From assembly GCA_900290255.1 (NCBI GenBank), contig OMOD01000111.1, positions 1 through 34,685 of the forward strand: DNA of 34,685 nt, given 5' to 3'. Source of the DNA: Candidatus Sulfotelmatobacter kueseliae (lineage in GTDB: Bacteria; Acidobacteriota; Terriglobia; Terriglobales; Acidobacteriaceae). Numbering within the stretch: position 1 is the stretch's first letter; every line of letters starts with the position of its first letter. The position numbers were made by a program, and so were the translations under genes. This document shows positions 22,380 to 33,587 of the stretch, one piece after another. The notes below the pieces were generated by a model, which searched no databases, was not told the DNA's origin, and saw only the letters and a program-made list of their open reading frames with translations.

Positions 22380-24860
22380 TCACTGTTGGGGAGGCAACAC
22401 GGGCAAGACAGCAGTGTCAACGGTGGACGGGTCGTCGCGCAGCCTGAGGTAGAGCGTCTTTGCCTTCAGCGGCGGAATCGCCAGCGCGTCGTCCACGAAG
22501 GCCTCCGGCACGGTGACCACATTCAGGAAGCCGGGGTCAGAGCTGACGGAATCGAGCAAGAAGAGCTTATCGCCGGTAAGAGTACATTGCTTTTCGGGCG
22601 GGGGAAGGCAGCGGATACCCTGGAGCTCGGGAATGCGAACCAGATTGACGAGCGGCTGCCAGTCCCCTTCGGTGCCGTCGCCGGTGACGGGACGGAATTT
22701 CAGCGGTCCAAAGGCCGAGGGCCCCAGCAATCTCATGGGATCGAGAACGGCATAAACCGTCTTCGCGTCCTGCAGGGTGAGATTGCCGTCGTTGAAAGTG
22801 AGGAGCACGCGGAAAGACTCATCCGCGGTCGCAACCTCGATTTTCTCGGTGGGAGGAAAATTTTCCGGAACTTGAGCCTTCAGGAAGAAATTGAGGCGTC
22901 CTTCCTGGGGCAATTCGTCGGGACTGCCCAGGCGGACGATGGGCGGGGAGCTGGCTTGATCCAGTTGCACGCTTTTGTTGAGCATGCTCACTTTGGGGCG
23001 TGGGACTTCGATCTGGGTGGTGAGATCGAGAGTGCGGCCGTCATGCAGGGTGACGTGGGCGATTACCGAATCGCCAGCGTGCAACTTTGTGGCGGCAGCG
23101 GCGTCGGAAGTGGTTAGCTCGAGTTCATCTTCCTGATGGGCACGAGTCAGGGAACCGGGTTCGAAGCGAAGACCATTCAAGTCGAGGCTGCTGACTTGAT
23201 CGAGCCGCGTGCCTTTGAGCAGGCCCGCGGCGTCGCCCGCATGGATGGCAAAACTGCCCAGACGTCCGGCTTCGGCATAGGTGTGCAGGGGAATTTCCTC
23301 GGGTTCGCGCACGCCGAATTTCCTGATCACCATGGTGACGGAGCCGGCAACGGCGTTTTGCAGGCGGACCTTAACCTCGAGTTCGTCGGGTTTGGAAATC
23401 TTCCAATCGCTCTCGAGCCCCTTTCCCTGCTCATCTTTCAGCGCAACTTCGCTCACGCAACAGGCGTCGGACGACTGCAGGTGCAGCGTGTCCTCGCGAC
23501 CGACAATCAGCACGCTGGCGTCTCTGGAGGCAACGATCCACTGCGCGGACCGCGGGGCGCGAAGATGGTAGTGGGGTCCGTCGAAGGAATCGAAGCCCCA
23601 GGCTCCGCGCAGAACTCCCGTAACCTCGCGTTCGAGATCGGCGGCCTGCAAGGCCTCGGTATCGACCACGAATCCACCGCGCAGCGGGTCGGCTTTCGCG
23701 GGCAGATCGAAACCCGGTCCGGACTTGGCATCGACATGGAGAACGAAGTTGTGGGCGAGCTCGGTGGCAAATACCAGGGGAGCTCCGTCGGCGGGAAGCA
23801 AAAGCGAAGGCTTGCCGGCGCAATAGACCTGGCTTGGATCCAGTGCCCGCAGCGGAGGAATGGGCGAGGGCCGGACCGCGGGCAGACCGATCACCAGCAC
23901 CGACTTGGGATTGCGGAACGAGGGAGGGTTGTTGAGGCGAAGATTGAGTTCGTCCTGCCTGGGCAAGGCCAAGGCCGGGATGTACACGTACTGCGCGGTG
24001 TGAGTGGTGCCGAGAATGCGCGCGACGTCCATGACCGCGCCGATGTAGGGACTGTAGTAGCCACCGCGGGCGGTGGGAGTGGAGCTGATCTGGTTCAGCA
24101 GGTCGGTTGACGTGCCGGAGGTGAGGGTCGCGACCATGGTCTGGCTGTGCGCGTCATCCAGAACGAGTTGATCGGTATTCTGAGTCAGGCACGGCACCTG
24201 CTGGGCGCTGGGCTTGTCGAAGCACTGCTGTTCGAGGCGGATGTTCAGACTGCGCGCCAACAGCGTGGTACGAGCTTTCAGTTGTTCGGGATCGCCGGTG
24301 GAGACTTCACGGACCGCTTCCAGATATTTTTCCAGGCGGGCGCGGTCGAGGGCGGCTTGCTCCAAATCCTGCGCGGCGCGCACGAACACGCCGGGCTTGC
24401 CCTCGACCGCCCGGCGCAGGGTGCTGAAAGCGCCTCCGGTATCCGGGGCCAGGAACACGAGAGCTTCCTGCGCTTCTTCGGGGACGATGACGAAGACGCC
24501 TTCGTCACGAACCGGCCGGCTCCAAGTCTCGACGCGGGTGAACCAGGAATCCGGCGGCGGGTTGGTGGCGCCCCGCAGGAAAACGACGACCATCAGATAG
24601 TGCACCGACTGGCTCTCGGGAAGATCAGGATGAACCCATACCCGGTCTCCCGCCCGCAGATTGGGCACCTCCGAGATGGGCAAGGTTACTCCGTTGCGTT
24701 GCACGCGGGCTTCGACCTTGGGCCCGACGAGGTCAAAGGCGGCACTTCCGCCGCTCTGGGCAGAGGCCGCCGACACGATCAGGGAAAAAACCAAGAGAAC
24801 GCGGAATTGGTTTGCAGCTTCTCTCGGATGTAAGAATGAGTTGAATTCCGGCGGGCGCAC
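22380..24860 (-). CDS. Large secreted protein of unknown function
   Basis: I do not recognise a family in this protein of about 826 aa. A signal peptide is likely (NQFRVLLVFSLIVSAASAQS), followed by a domain with beta-rich segments (VEARVQRNGVTLPISEVPNL). Next come a helical stretch (about 170-220), a segment with paired cysteines (QQCFDKPSAQQVPCL), and DVARILGTTHTAQYVYIPAL. The C-terminal half is mostly beta, with motifs like LHAGDSVIAHVTLHDGRTL and EDELELTTSDA that suggest immunoglobulin-like or carbohydrate-binding-like sandwiches. The frame begins at 24878, but GTG at 24860 has GGAG nine bases upstream. It is probably periplasmic or surface-exposed. It stands between two direct copies of a 128-bp repeat element. 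Confidence 0.75.
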   Translation of the reverse strand: MRPPEFNSFLHPREAANQFRVLLVFSLIVSAASAQSGGSAAFDLVGPKVEARVQRNGVTLPISEVPNLRAGDRVWVHPDLPESQSVHYLMVVVFLRGATNPPPDSWFTRVETWSRPVRDEGVFVIVPEEAQEALVFLAPDTGGAFSTLRRAVEGKPGVFVRAAQDLEQAALDRARLEKYLEAVREVSTGDPEQLKARTTLLARSLNIRLEQQCFDKPSAQQVPCLTQNTDQLVLDDAHSQTMVATLTSGTSTDLLNQISSTPTARGGYYSPYIGAVMDVARILGTTHTAQYVYIPALALPRQDELNLRLNNPPSFRNPKSVLVIGLPAVRPSPIPPLRALDPSQVYCAGKPSLLLPADGAPLVFATELAHNFVLHVDAKSGPGFDLPAKADPLRGGFVVDTEALQAADLEREVTGVLRGAWGFDSFDGPHYHLRAPRSAQWIVASRDASVLIVGREDTLHLQSSDACCVSEVALKDEQGKGLESDWKISKPDELEVKVRLQNAVAGSVTMVIRKFGVREPEEIPLHTYAEAGRLGSFAIHAGDAAGLLKGTRLDQVSSLDLNGLRFEPGSLTRAHQEDELELTTSDAAAATKLHAGDSVIAHVTLHDGRTLDLTTQIEVPRPKVSMLNKSVQLDQASSPPIVRLGSPDELPQEGRLNFFLKAQVPENFPPTEKIEVATADESFRVLLTFNDGNLTLQDAKTVYAVLDPMRLLGPSAFGPLKFRPVTGDGTEGDWQPLVNLVRIPELQGIRCLPPPEKQCTLTGDKLFLLDSVSSDPGFLNVVTVPEAFVDDALAIPPLKAKTLYLRLRDDPSTVDTAVLPVLPPQQ

Positions 24861-24929
24861 TATCGCTGTCTCCTGCATAGGAAGGTTTTCAAGACAAAGA
24901 GGAATCCCGGCAGCATGGGGAATTCCATC

Positions 24930-25394
24930 CTAATTGATGCCTGCGAGCGTTGCCAGAGTGAGAGCTGAGTGCGGAACCCCAGGGGCTAAACATTCTGCTG
25001 AAAAACTCGCCTTGGTGACCTCAGGGGCTAAAGCCCTCACGGAAAAGAAAGGCCTTATCGCAGCGCTGAAAGCGCTGCGCCACCCAAAACCGAGTTTTTC
25101 AGCACTCTGTAAAGCCCCCACTATTTGCGGCCTTGGACGGCAGGGCTGAAGAGGATGCGGAAAAAGTCCGTCATCGATCGGAGAATGACCACCGGGGCTG
25201 AAGCCCGCATTAATTTCAAACCGCTTACGCGGCGCTGAAGCGCCGCTCTTCCACAGCGGCACACGCATTCGCGACTTTTTCCGCAGCCTGTGAAGCCGTG
25301 CCCTTCCCAGAGCCTATTCGTGAAACCAGCTCTGCGCACTTCCGGGCGGTCGGGCAATATGCGAAGGGCTCAGATGCCACATTGAGAGAAAGGT
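24930..25394. repeat. Gene-free spacer with a 128-bp element, copy 2
   Basis: No gene is supported in this 465-bp stretch. It holds GGGCTAAAGCCC (25025-25036), CAGCGCTGAAAGCGCTG (from 25061), and the element at 25157-25284 with perfect 12-bp ends GCGGAAAAAGTC / GACTTTTTCCGC. Internal hairpins are GGGCTGAAGCCC (25195-25206) and GCGGCGCTGAAGCGCCGC (25229-25246). It is in the same orientation as the copy at 22085 and closely similar throughout. Confidence 0.85.
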
Positions 25395-26465
25395 TCACAC
25401 TGAGTATTGCCTGGTGATCCACTGGGTGTAGCGCCCGCTGGTCACTTCTTCGAGCCAGGCCTGATTGGCCAGATACCACTCGACCGTTTTGCGGATTCCG
25501 GTCTCAAAGGTCTGGCGCGGCTGCCAGTGCAACTCGCGTTCGATCTTGCGTGCATCGATGGCATAGCGGCGATCGTGGCCGGGGCGATCCTGAACGAAGG
25601 TGATCAGTTGGCTGTGGGGCAGGACGGGATCGGCGGGCCGCAGTTCGTCGAGCGTGGAGCAGATGGTGCGTACGATTTCCAGGTTCGGTTTTTCGTTGCG
25701 GCCGCCGATGTTATAGGTTTCGCCGACTCGCCCTCGCGCCAGAACGGTGCGGATCGCGTCACAGTGATCCTCCACGTAGAGCCAGTCGCGCACGTTCTGC
25801 CCGTCGCCATAGACGGGGATGGGCTTGCCCTGGATGGCGCGCAGAATCACCAGCGGAATGAGTTTTTCGGGGAATTGATAGGGCCCGTAATTATTCGAGC
25901 AATTGGTGGTCAGCGTGGGCAGGCCGTAGGTGTGATGGTAGGCGCGAACCAGATGGTCCGAGGCCGCCTTGGAAGCCGCGTAGGGACTGTTGGGAGCGTA
26001 GGGGGTGGTTTCGGAAAACGGCGGGTCGCCGGGCTGGAGCGATCCGTAGACTTCGTCGGTCGAGATGTGCAGGAAGCGAAATGAGGTTTTCTCCGCATCG
26101 CCGGCGGTCGTCCAGTAGGCGCGGGCTTCCTCGAGCAGCGAAAATGTGCCGTTGACGTTGGTCTGGACGAAGTCGTCGGGGCCGTGGATGGAACGGTCTA
26201 CGTGGCTTTCGGCGGCAAAGTGCACGATGGCGCGAGGGCGGTGACGCTGGAGCAGATGGCTGACGAGCTTGCGGTCGCAGATGTCGCCGCGGACTAACAT
26301 GTGGCGGGAGTCGGCGGAAACGCTTTCGAGGTTGCCGAGATTGCCGGCGTAGGTCAGCTTGTCGAGATTGACCACCGGCGTGCCTTCCTCGGCGAGCCAG
26401 CGCAAGACGAAGTTGGAGCCGATAAAACCGGCTCCGCCAGTCACCAAAATGGGCGGTGATGTCAT
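25395..26465 (-). CDS. rmlB: dTDP-glucose 4,6-dehydratase
   Basis: The 356-aa enzyme is an extended SDR with the NAD-binding [14 protein letters not shown]. It has [12 protein letters not shown], the catalytic STDEVYGSL (Thr-Asp-Glu), the [20 protein letters not shown]yr/Lys pair, and [18 protein letters not shown], all diagnostic of RmlB. It converts dTDP-D-glucose to dTDP-4-keto-6-deoxyglucose, the committed step to dTDP-rhamnose and other deoxysugars for surface polysaccharide. The rmlA, rmlC and rmlD genes are not adjacent, so it is a detached pathway member. Its start region is conventional ([14 protein letters not shown]). The 3' end runs into a palindrome-rich spacer. Confidence 0.96.
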   Translation of the reverse strand: MTSPPILVTGGAGFIGSNFVLRWLAEEGTPVVNLDKLTYAGNLGNLESVSADSRHMLVRGDICDRKLVSHLLQRHRPRAIVHFAAESHVDRSIHGPDDFVQTNVNGTFSLLEEARAYWTTAGDAEKTSFRFLHISTDEVYGSLQPGDPPFSETTPYAPNSPYAASKAASDHLVRAYHHTYGLPTLTTNCSNNYGPYQFPEKLIPLVILRAIQGKPIPVYGDGQNVRDWLYVEDHCDAIRTVLARGRVGETYNIGGRNEKPNLEIVRTICSTLDELRPADPVLPHSQLITFVQDRPGHDRRYAIDARKIERELHWQPRQTFETGIRKTVEWYLANQAWLEEVTSGRYTQWITRQYSV

Positions 26466-26550
26466 CGATCGCGTGAGGATTTCGAACGATCTGTCAGCCA
26501 GCGACTTCTCACGATACCACAGCGGAGTGCGCGCTTCGATGTGTAAGCGC

Positions 26551-26566
26551 TGACATATTGTGTCAA
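26551..26566 (-). promoter_or_regulatory. Possible rmlB promoter with an overlapping palindrome
   Basis: On the minus strand TTGACA (26566-26561) is a consensus -35 box 96 bases before the rmlB start. It overlaps a perfect inverted repeat TGACA-TATTG-TGTCA (plus strand 26551-26565), the shape of a dimeric repressor site. No strong -10 box follows at 16-18 bp, so the promoter call is weak; the palindrome is plain. The rest of the 281-bp spacer up to 26746 shows nothing more. Confidence 0.35.
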
Positions 26567-26692
26567 ACGGTTAACATTCTTTTCTCCGTTTTTCTCGGTG
26601 CAGGCAAGCGAAATGGCCGAAGGCGGGCTGAATCGGTGGTGCAGATGATTGGCGGCTGCCGTGCTCTGGAGCGATGCGCAACGTCTCCGTGA

Positions 26693-27843
<1,151 letters not shown>

Positions 27844-27844
<1 letters not shown>

Positions 27845-30800
27845 TGCGCGCACGCACGATTGCGGTGGTTGCACTCATTCTGCTCAGTATTCCCGCACTT
27901 GCTCGCGAGAAGAAGATCTATTTTTCGGTTACGACGAGCAAGACTTTTCGGCCGAACGAAAAGCCGAAGATTCAGCTCTATGCGCATGACGTGGATGTGC
28001 TGGAGTTTCGCGTTTACCGGGTGCAGGATCCGCTGGCGTTTTTCCAGAAGCTCGATGACGTGCATCGTTTCGGGCCGCAGTGGTCTCCGCCGGAGCGGGT
28101 GGAGGAGCGCACCTGGCTGGAGCGTTTTCATGACTGGAAGATGAGCTGGTGGCGGGCGATCCGCGACTTCTTCCGTGGGCAGTTCTCCACCGACGCCCGC
28201 GCCGAGATTCGCGAACGCCACTCCGGCGGCGCGCAGCGGACTGCGATCAGCGGGGTTACGGGATTTGCCGCGGTGCCGATCCTGAATTCCCAGCAACTGG
28301 TGGCGCGCTGGCGCGAGAATCTGCCGACGGCATACGTGAGCGAATCTTCCGACTTGCCGATGGATTCACTTGCGGCCGGGACCTATGTGATCGAGGCGAC
28401 CGACGGCACCTACCGCGCGTACACGGTGCTGCTGGTTTCCGACATGGCTCTTATCACCAAGACATCGCGCGGACACCTCCTGGCTTACACCGCGGATCGC
28501 GACAAAGGCCAGCCGGTGCCGGGCTCGCAGGTCACGACGTGGAGACAGAAGAAACAAGCGGCTCAGTTCAAGACCGATGGGCAGGGACTGGGCGAAGCAA
28601 GAATCGCCGCCGCAGCCGGGAAGGAAGAGGCTGAAGCCACCGAAGAGCAAACGTACTCGGCGTATGGCTCGGAGTGGGTGCTGGCGCAACACGGAGATGA
28701 CGTGGCGCTGGTGGCTCCGTACTCGCTCAACGTCAGCAGCGATCCGTCGCGCGACTGGAGCGGTTATGTCTACACGGACCGGCCGGTTTATCGTCCGGGC
28801 GATACGGTCCATTTCAAGGTGATCTTGCGCAAGCAGGATGGTGACCGGCTTTTGCTGCCATCCGAGCGCGAAGTGGAAGTGAAGATTGACGACCCGGCAC
28901 GTAACACGATCCTGCAGAAGTCATATCCGCTGTCTCCGTTCGGGAGCTTGAACGGATCGTTGAACCTGCCCGCGAACGCCGCCCTGGGTTACTGCGCCAT
29001 CTCTCTCTCGAAGGGCTATATCTCGGGAGGGTTTCAGGTCGAAGAATACAAGAAGCCGGATTACTTCGTGAAAGTCACTCCGGAAGTTCCACGTGTGCTG
29101 CAAGGCACGAGCATCAAGGCAACGATCGAGGCCCGCTATTACTTTGGCGAGCCGGTAGCGGGCGCGAAGGTAAAGTATGTGGTTCACACCCAGCGCTCGT
29201 ACTACTTCGGCGAAGAAGAGGAAGAGGAGGAAGAAGCAGAAGGACCCACGACGGGGGGAGGCGGGGACGAGGGAACACCCGGCGATTCCCGCTATTTCTT
29301 CGGCGAACAGATCCTCGAGGAAGAAGGCAAGCTGGATGCGAATGGACGACTGGTGGTGACCATCCCCACGCGGGTGGAAGAAAAGTACAAGATCGATACC
29401 GAATATCGGGTAGAAGCACGCGTCACGGACGCGGCGGGCCGCGAAATCGCCGGGCACAACGGATTTCTGGCGACCTACGGCCCGTTTCACATGGATGTGA
29501 CGCCTCAATCCTACGTCTACCGGCAGAGCGATAACGGCCAGTTCACAGTGCGAGCCCTGGATTACGACAAGCATCCGGTCGCTACGGCCGTGCACATTGA
29601 GTTGGTGAGTTACCGGTACAGGGGCGAGGACAGGGTGCTTCAGTCCGCCGATGCGCAGACCAGCGCCGATGGCCTGGCGCGGGTTCAACTCGCGCTGCCG
29701 GAGTCAGGCTTCTTCGCAGTGAGGGCGACGGCGAGCACTTCGGTGGGGCGCGACGTGACCGGAAGCACGTGGGTGTGGGTGGCGGGCAAGGAAGAACAGA
29801 CCTGGGCCGAAGGAGAGAGCCGCACGCTGCAGCTCATCGCCGACAAGGCGTCCTACAAAGTTGGCGACGTGGCGCACGTGCTGATCAACGGCGCGATCGC
29901 GAACTCAACCATCCTCTTGACCACCGAGGGAACGGGGATTCTGACGAAGAAGCTGGTTCACGCTGCCGAAGCCAATATTACGGTGGACGTTCCCATCACC
30001 GTGGACAGCCAGCCGAACGTCTTCGTCTCCGCGGTGTTTGTGTGGGACAACGAAGCCTATGAGGGAAGCAAGAGCCTGAACGTTCCGGCGGTGGAGCGCC
30101 GGCTCAACATTGAGATCACGCCGGTGAAACAACAGTTCCAGCCCGGCGAAGCAGCCAGCTACAACATCACGGCGAAAGATTGGACCGGCAAGCCGGTCGA
30201 GGCCGAACTCAGCGTGGGCGTGGTTGACGACGCTGTTTATGCGGTCGAGCCGGATACATCCGGCGACATTGTCAGAGCTTTTTACGGGCAGCGCGAAAGC
30301 ATGGTGCGAACCGAGACTTCGCTGGAATTTTATTTCCACGGCGAAGCGGGGAAACGGGAGATGGAACTGGCACGTCTTGCTCCGCCGCCACCGCCTTCCC
30401 CTCACCAGCATGATTTGGCACAGGTGAAGGCCACTGAATTTGTGCAGCCGAAGATTCGCAAGGCGTTTCCAGATACGGCGTTCTGGCAGGCGGACGTCAA
30501 GACGGATGCACAGGGGCAGGCCACTGCGAAACTCTCGTTTCCTGATTCGCTCACGACCTGGCGCACGACCGTGCGGGCGATTACCGAGGACACGCGCGGC
30601 GGCTGGGCGGTGAACCGCGTACTGGTGCGAAAGAATCTGATGGTCCGCCTGGCGGTGCCGAGGTTCTTCCGAGCGGGCGACCAGGTTACGGTTTCGGCCA
30701 TTGTGCACAACTATCTGGAGTCGGAAAAAACGGCGCGAGTGTCGCTGGAAGTCGCCGGCTTAGAGATTGTCGACGGAGCGACGCGCGATGTGACCGTGCC

Positions 30801-32553
30801 CTTGCGCGGCGAGGCCAAGGTGGATTGGCGGGTCCGGACGGCCGCGGGATCAACGTCGGCGAAACTGCTGACCAAGGCGCTGACCAACGAAGAATCGGAC
30901 GCGATGGAGCTCACGCTGCCGGTGATTCCATTCGGGGTGAAGCAGACGATCAACGCCAGCGGCGCGATTTCGGAGGATTCCGCCGAGCGCAGTGCCGAGA
31001 TCGACTTCCCCGCGACGGCGGACGCGGCCTCGCGCACCATTGATGTCGAGATTTCACCTTCGATCACCGGAACGATTTTCGGCAGCCTGGAATACCTTAC
31101 GTCGTTTCCGTACGGCTGCACCGAACAAACCATGTCGAGCTTCCTGCCGAATGTGGTCGTGGCATCGGCGCTGCGCGACTTGAAGATCAAGAGCGCAATC
31201 GATCCGGCAAAACTGAAGGCGCAGGTGGATGCGGGCCTGGAGCGGCTGTACGACTTCCAGCATGAAGACGGCGGCTGGGGCTGGTGGAAAGAAGACGACA
31301 GCATGGTCTTCATGACCGCTTATGTCGTGGCCGGGCTGTCGCAGGCGCAGCACGCCGGTTACGAAGTGCACCAGACCGCGATCGACAAAGGCAGGAACTA
31401 CTTGCACCAGAGCTTGCGCGACCATCCCAACATGATTGCCGATTTGCGGGCGTATGTGGTCTACGCGCTGACTTTGACTGGCGAGCAGGATTCCAAGAGC
31501 CTGGACCTGGTCTGGAAGTCTCGGGAAAAGTTGTCCCCCGAAGGTTTGGCGTTTGCCGGCCTGAGCATGCAACTGGCTAACGACAGCCGCTTGAGCAGTG
31601 CTGTCGAGATGCTGCGCGGGATGGCGAAAACGGAGGGTGACGGCTCTTATTGGGAGTCGAAATCCGACAACCTGATGGAACTTGAGATTGACGACAGCGC
31701 GGAAGCAACGGCATATGCGGTGAAGCTGATCAGCGCGGTCGCGCCCGGCGATCCGCTGCTGCCGAAGGCTGTGCTGTGGCTGGTGCGGCATCGCGGCGAG
31801 GGCTACTACTGGTATTCGACCAAGCAGACGGCCATGGTGATCTACGGAGTGATTGATTATGTGAAGGCGAGCAAAGAGCTCGAGCCTTCGTTCACCGCCG
31901 ATGTGCTGGTGAATGGCAAGAGCGTGCTCTGGCGGAAATTCACGGCGCAGGATGTGACCGCGGTTGTGCCGGTCTCGCTGCGCCTGGATAAGCCGGCCGA
32001 CATCGCCGTTGCCAACAAAGTGGAAATTCGCAAGAGCGGCGGCGGGCGGCTCTACTGGTCGGCGCGCGGCGAATACTACTCGACCGACAAGAAACTCTAC
32101 CGGTCCGGCAGTTTCGAGCTCAATGTTGCTCGCGACTATTACAAGCTGACCAGCGTGAACAACGGCGAGAAGATCACCTACAACTTGTCGGCACTGAACG
32201 GGGCGGTCAGCGGCGGCGATATCGTGGCCGTGCGCGTGACGGTGAGCGGCGGCAAGTGGAAATATCTGCTGGTGGAAGATCCGATTCCGGCCGGCACCGA
32301 GTTCATCGAACGCGACGATCTCTACGAAGTCAACGACAAACCTTCCTGGTGGCGAAACTGGTATTCGCGCCGCGAATTCCACGACAACCGGGCGACAATT
32401 TTCCAGACTTACTTCGACCAGCAACGCGAGTATTTCTATTTGTTGAAGGTGGTCAATCCGGGAGTCTTCCAGATCAGTCCCGCGTCCGTGCAACCGATGT
32501 ACCAGCCGGATGTGCTTTCCACTACCGATCCTTCCAGCCTGGAGGTGAAGTAA
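27844..32553 (+). CDS. Bacterial alpha-2-macroglobulin family protein with thioester motif
   Basis: This 1569-aa secreted protein has a signal peptide (MRARTIAVVALILLSIPALA). MG domains follow, including the MG2 region (YVYTDRPVYRPGDTVHFKVI), then ANG domains to about residue 830, a Pro/His-rich stretch (APPPPPSPHQHDL, about 847-860) in the position of a bait region, and the A2M domain (AFWQADVKTDAQGQATAKLSFPD). The thioester site is Cys1092-Thr-Glu-Gln1095 in FPYGCTEQTMSS, and the alpha-alpha barrel has DGGWGWWKEDDSMVFMTAYV. Family members trap proteases by cleavage of the bait and covalent capture through the thioester. A run of eight Glu (457-464) followed by a Gly/Thr-rich linker is a low-complexity insertion. 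It lacks a lipobox, unlike E. coli YfhM. Start ATG 27844 is set by the signal peptide. Confidence 0.95.
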
Positions 32554-33350
32554 TGCGTGACCCTTGGCGTCATTCAGTGGCGATGCTGCGCAATCCGCGG
32601 CTGGTTGCGCTCCACCTGGTGGGCAACGCCGTACTGTTGGCCGCGGCGAGCATGTGGCTGCTCATCCCCGAGGCCCACGTTTGGCAGTTAGTTGCCGCGG
32701 CATTCTCGGTCCTGCTGATGATTCTCATGTTTCTCTGGATTCATTCGGGAACCCTTGTCTACGCGGCCGAACCGGCGCCGGATAAATTCCGCGATGCGTT
32801 TCTGCTGAAAATCGGGCGCCTGGTGTGGCTGGCGATCGGATTCTTCATTCTGTTTTGGTGCATGCGAATAGTGGACGGCTGGACGGACTCGACATTGCAG
32901 ATTTCCGGTTACCTGTACTCGAAAGCGCCGTCATTTCTGCGTCCGACGTCGGGACCGGTCAGCTACGGGAACGCTCTTGATTACGTATTCTTCATTCTTG
33001 AGTGGTACGTGGTTCCGTGCATTTTCCTCCCGGTGATTACTGCCAGAGTGATCGGCGTCAGTTCGCTGGCCGGCCTGCGCACGCTGCTCCGCTGGAAATA
33101 CTGGCTGAGCATGGCCGTCACCGTGGTGGTCGGCATCTGGGTGACTCGTCTGATTGTGAACTGGACGCCGGGAATGACGTTGAACGAGCAAACGGTGAGC
33201 CTGGTGCTCCGTCTGGGAGTGGCGTATGTGCTGGCAACCGCGGCGTGGTTGATCACAGCAGGGATGCTGGGATTTTTCGTCGGAAGAGGAAGCGCGGAAG
33301 AAACCGTTCCCTTCGCTTTGCGGGACCGTCACCCGTCTCAGGCTGGCTGA
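32553..33350 (+). CDS. Six-TM membrane protein of unknown function
   Basis: The 265-aa protein has about six hydrophobic helices: LVALHLVGNAVLLAAASMWL, LVAAAFSVLLMILMFLWI, LVWLAIGFFILFWCM, FFILEWYVVPCIFLPVITA, WLSMAVTVVVGIWVTRLIV and LGVAYVLATAAWLITAGMLG. I recognise no family. ATG 32553 overlaps the A2M stop by one base (TAATG) and has GGAGGTGAAG five bases upstream, so it is certainly the third gene of the DUF1175-A2M operon. A longer open frame from 32256 runs through the A2M gene and is not used. It may anchor, secrete or sense the A2M protein at the inner membrane; this follows only from its place in the operon. Confidence 0.82.
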   Translation: MRDPWRHSVAMLRNPRLVALHLVGNAVLLAAASMWLLIPEAHVWQLVAAAFSVLLMILMFLWIHSGTLVYAAEPAPDKFRDAFLLKIGRLVWLAIGFFILFWCMRIVDGWTDSTLQISGYLYSKAPSFLRPTSGPVSYGNALDYVFFILEWYVVPCIFLPVITARVIGVSSLAGLRTLLRWKYWLSMAVTVVVGIWVTRLIVNWTPGMTLNEQTVSLVLRLGVAYVLATAAWLITAGMLGFFVGRGSAEETVPFALRDRHPSQAG

Positions 33351-33456
33351 TCTTCCCCTGGATCGTGGGCGGAGTGGCCGCGGCCAGTCTAGTGAGCTGT
33401 CCCAGTGAAAACGTTAGCGGCGAACCATGGCGAGGGTGCGCCTCGCTGTGCTCGGC

Positions 33457-33534
33457 GGGGCGGACGAATGCGTCCGCCCCTACACCCCTTTGCCGCCAAG
33501 GACCTATGCAACTGGCCGACAAGTACATAGGTCC
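33457..33534. repeat. Two hairpins between convergent genes
   Basis: GGGGCGGACG-AATG-CGTCCGCCCC (33457-33480) is a perfect 10-bp stem. GGACCTATG (33500-33508) pairs with CATAGGTCC (33526-33534) across 17 nt, and TTCGCTTCGCTCAGGATGACA follows. Both lie between the membrane protein gene and the SpoIID gene, which converge. They may stop transcription, though no T run follows. Confidence 0.7.
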
Positions 33535-33587
33535 TTCGCTTCGCTCAGGATGACAAATGTATAGATCACACTATTTCCGAAAATGCT

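Noticed and set aside
31054..32493. 479-codon minus-strand frame
   Set aside because: It is a shadow of the A2M gene with a His/Arg/Gln-rich composition and no domain.
32256..32552. N-terminal extension of the six-TM protein
   Set aside because: It overlaps the A2M coding sequence; ATG 32553 has a strong ribosome-binding site and gives a natural membrane-protein start.
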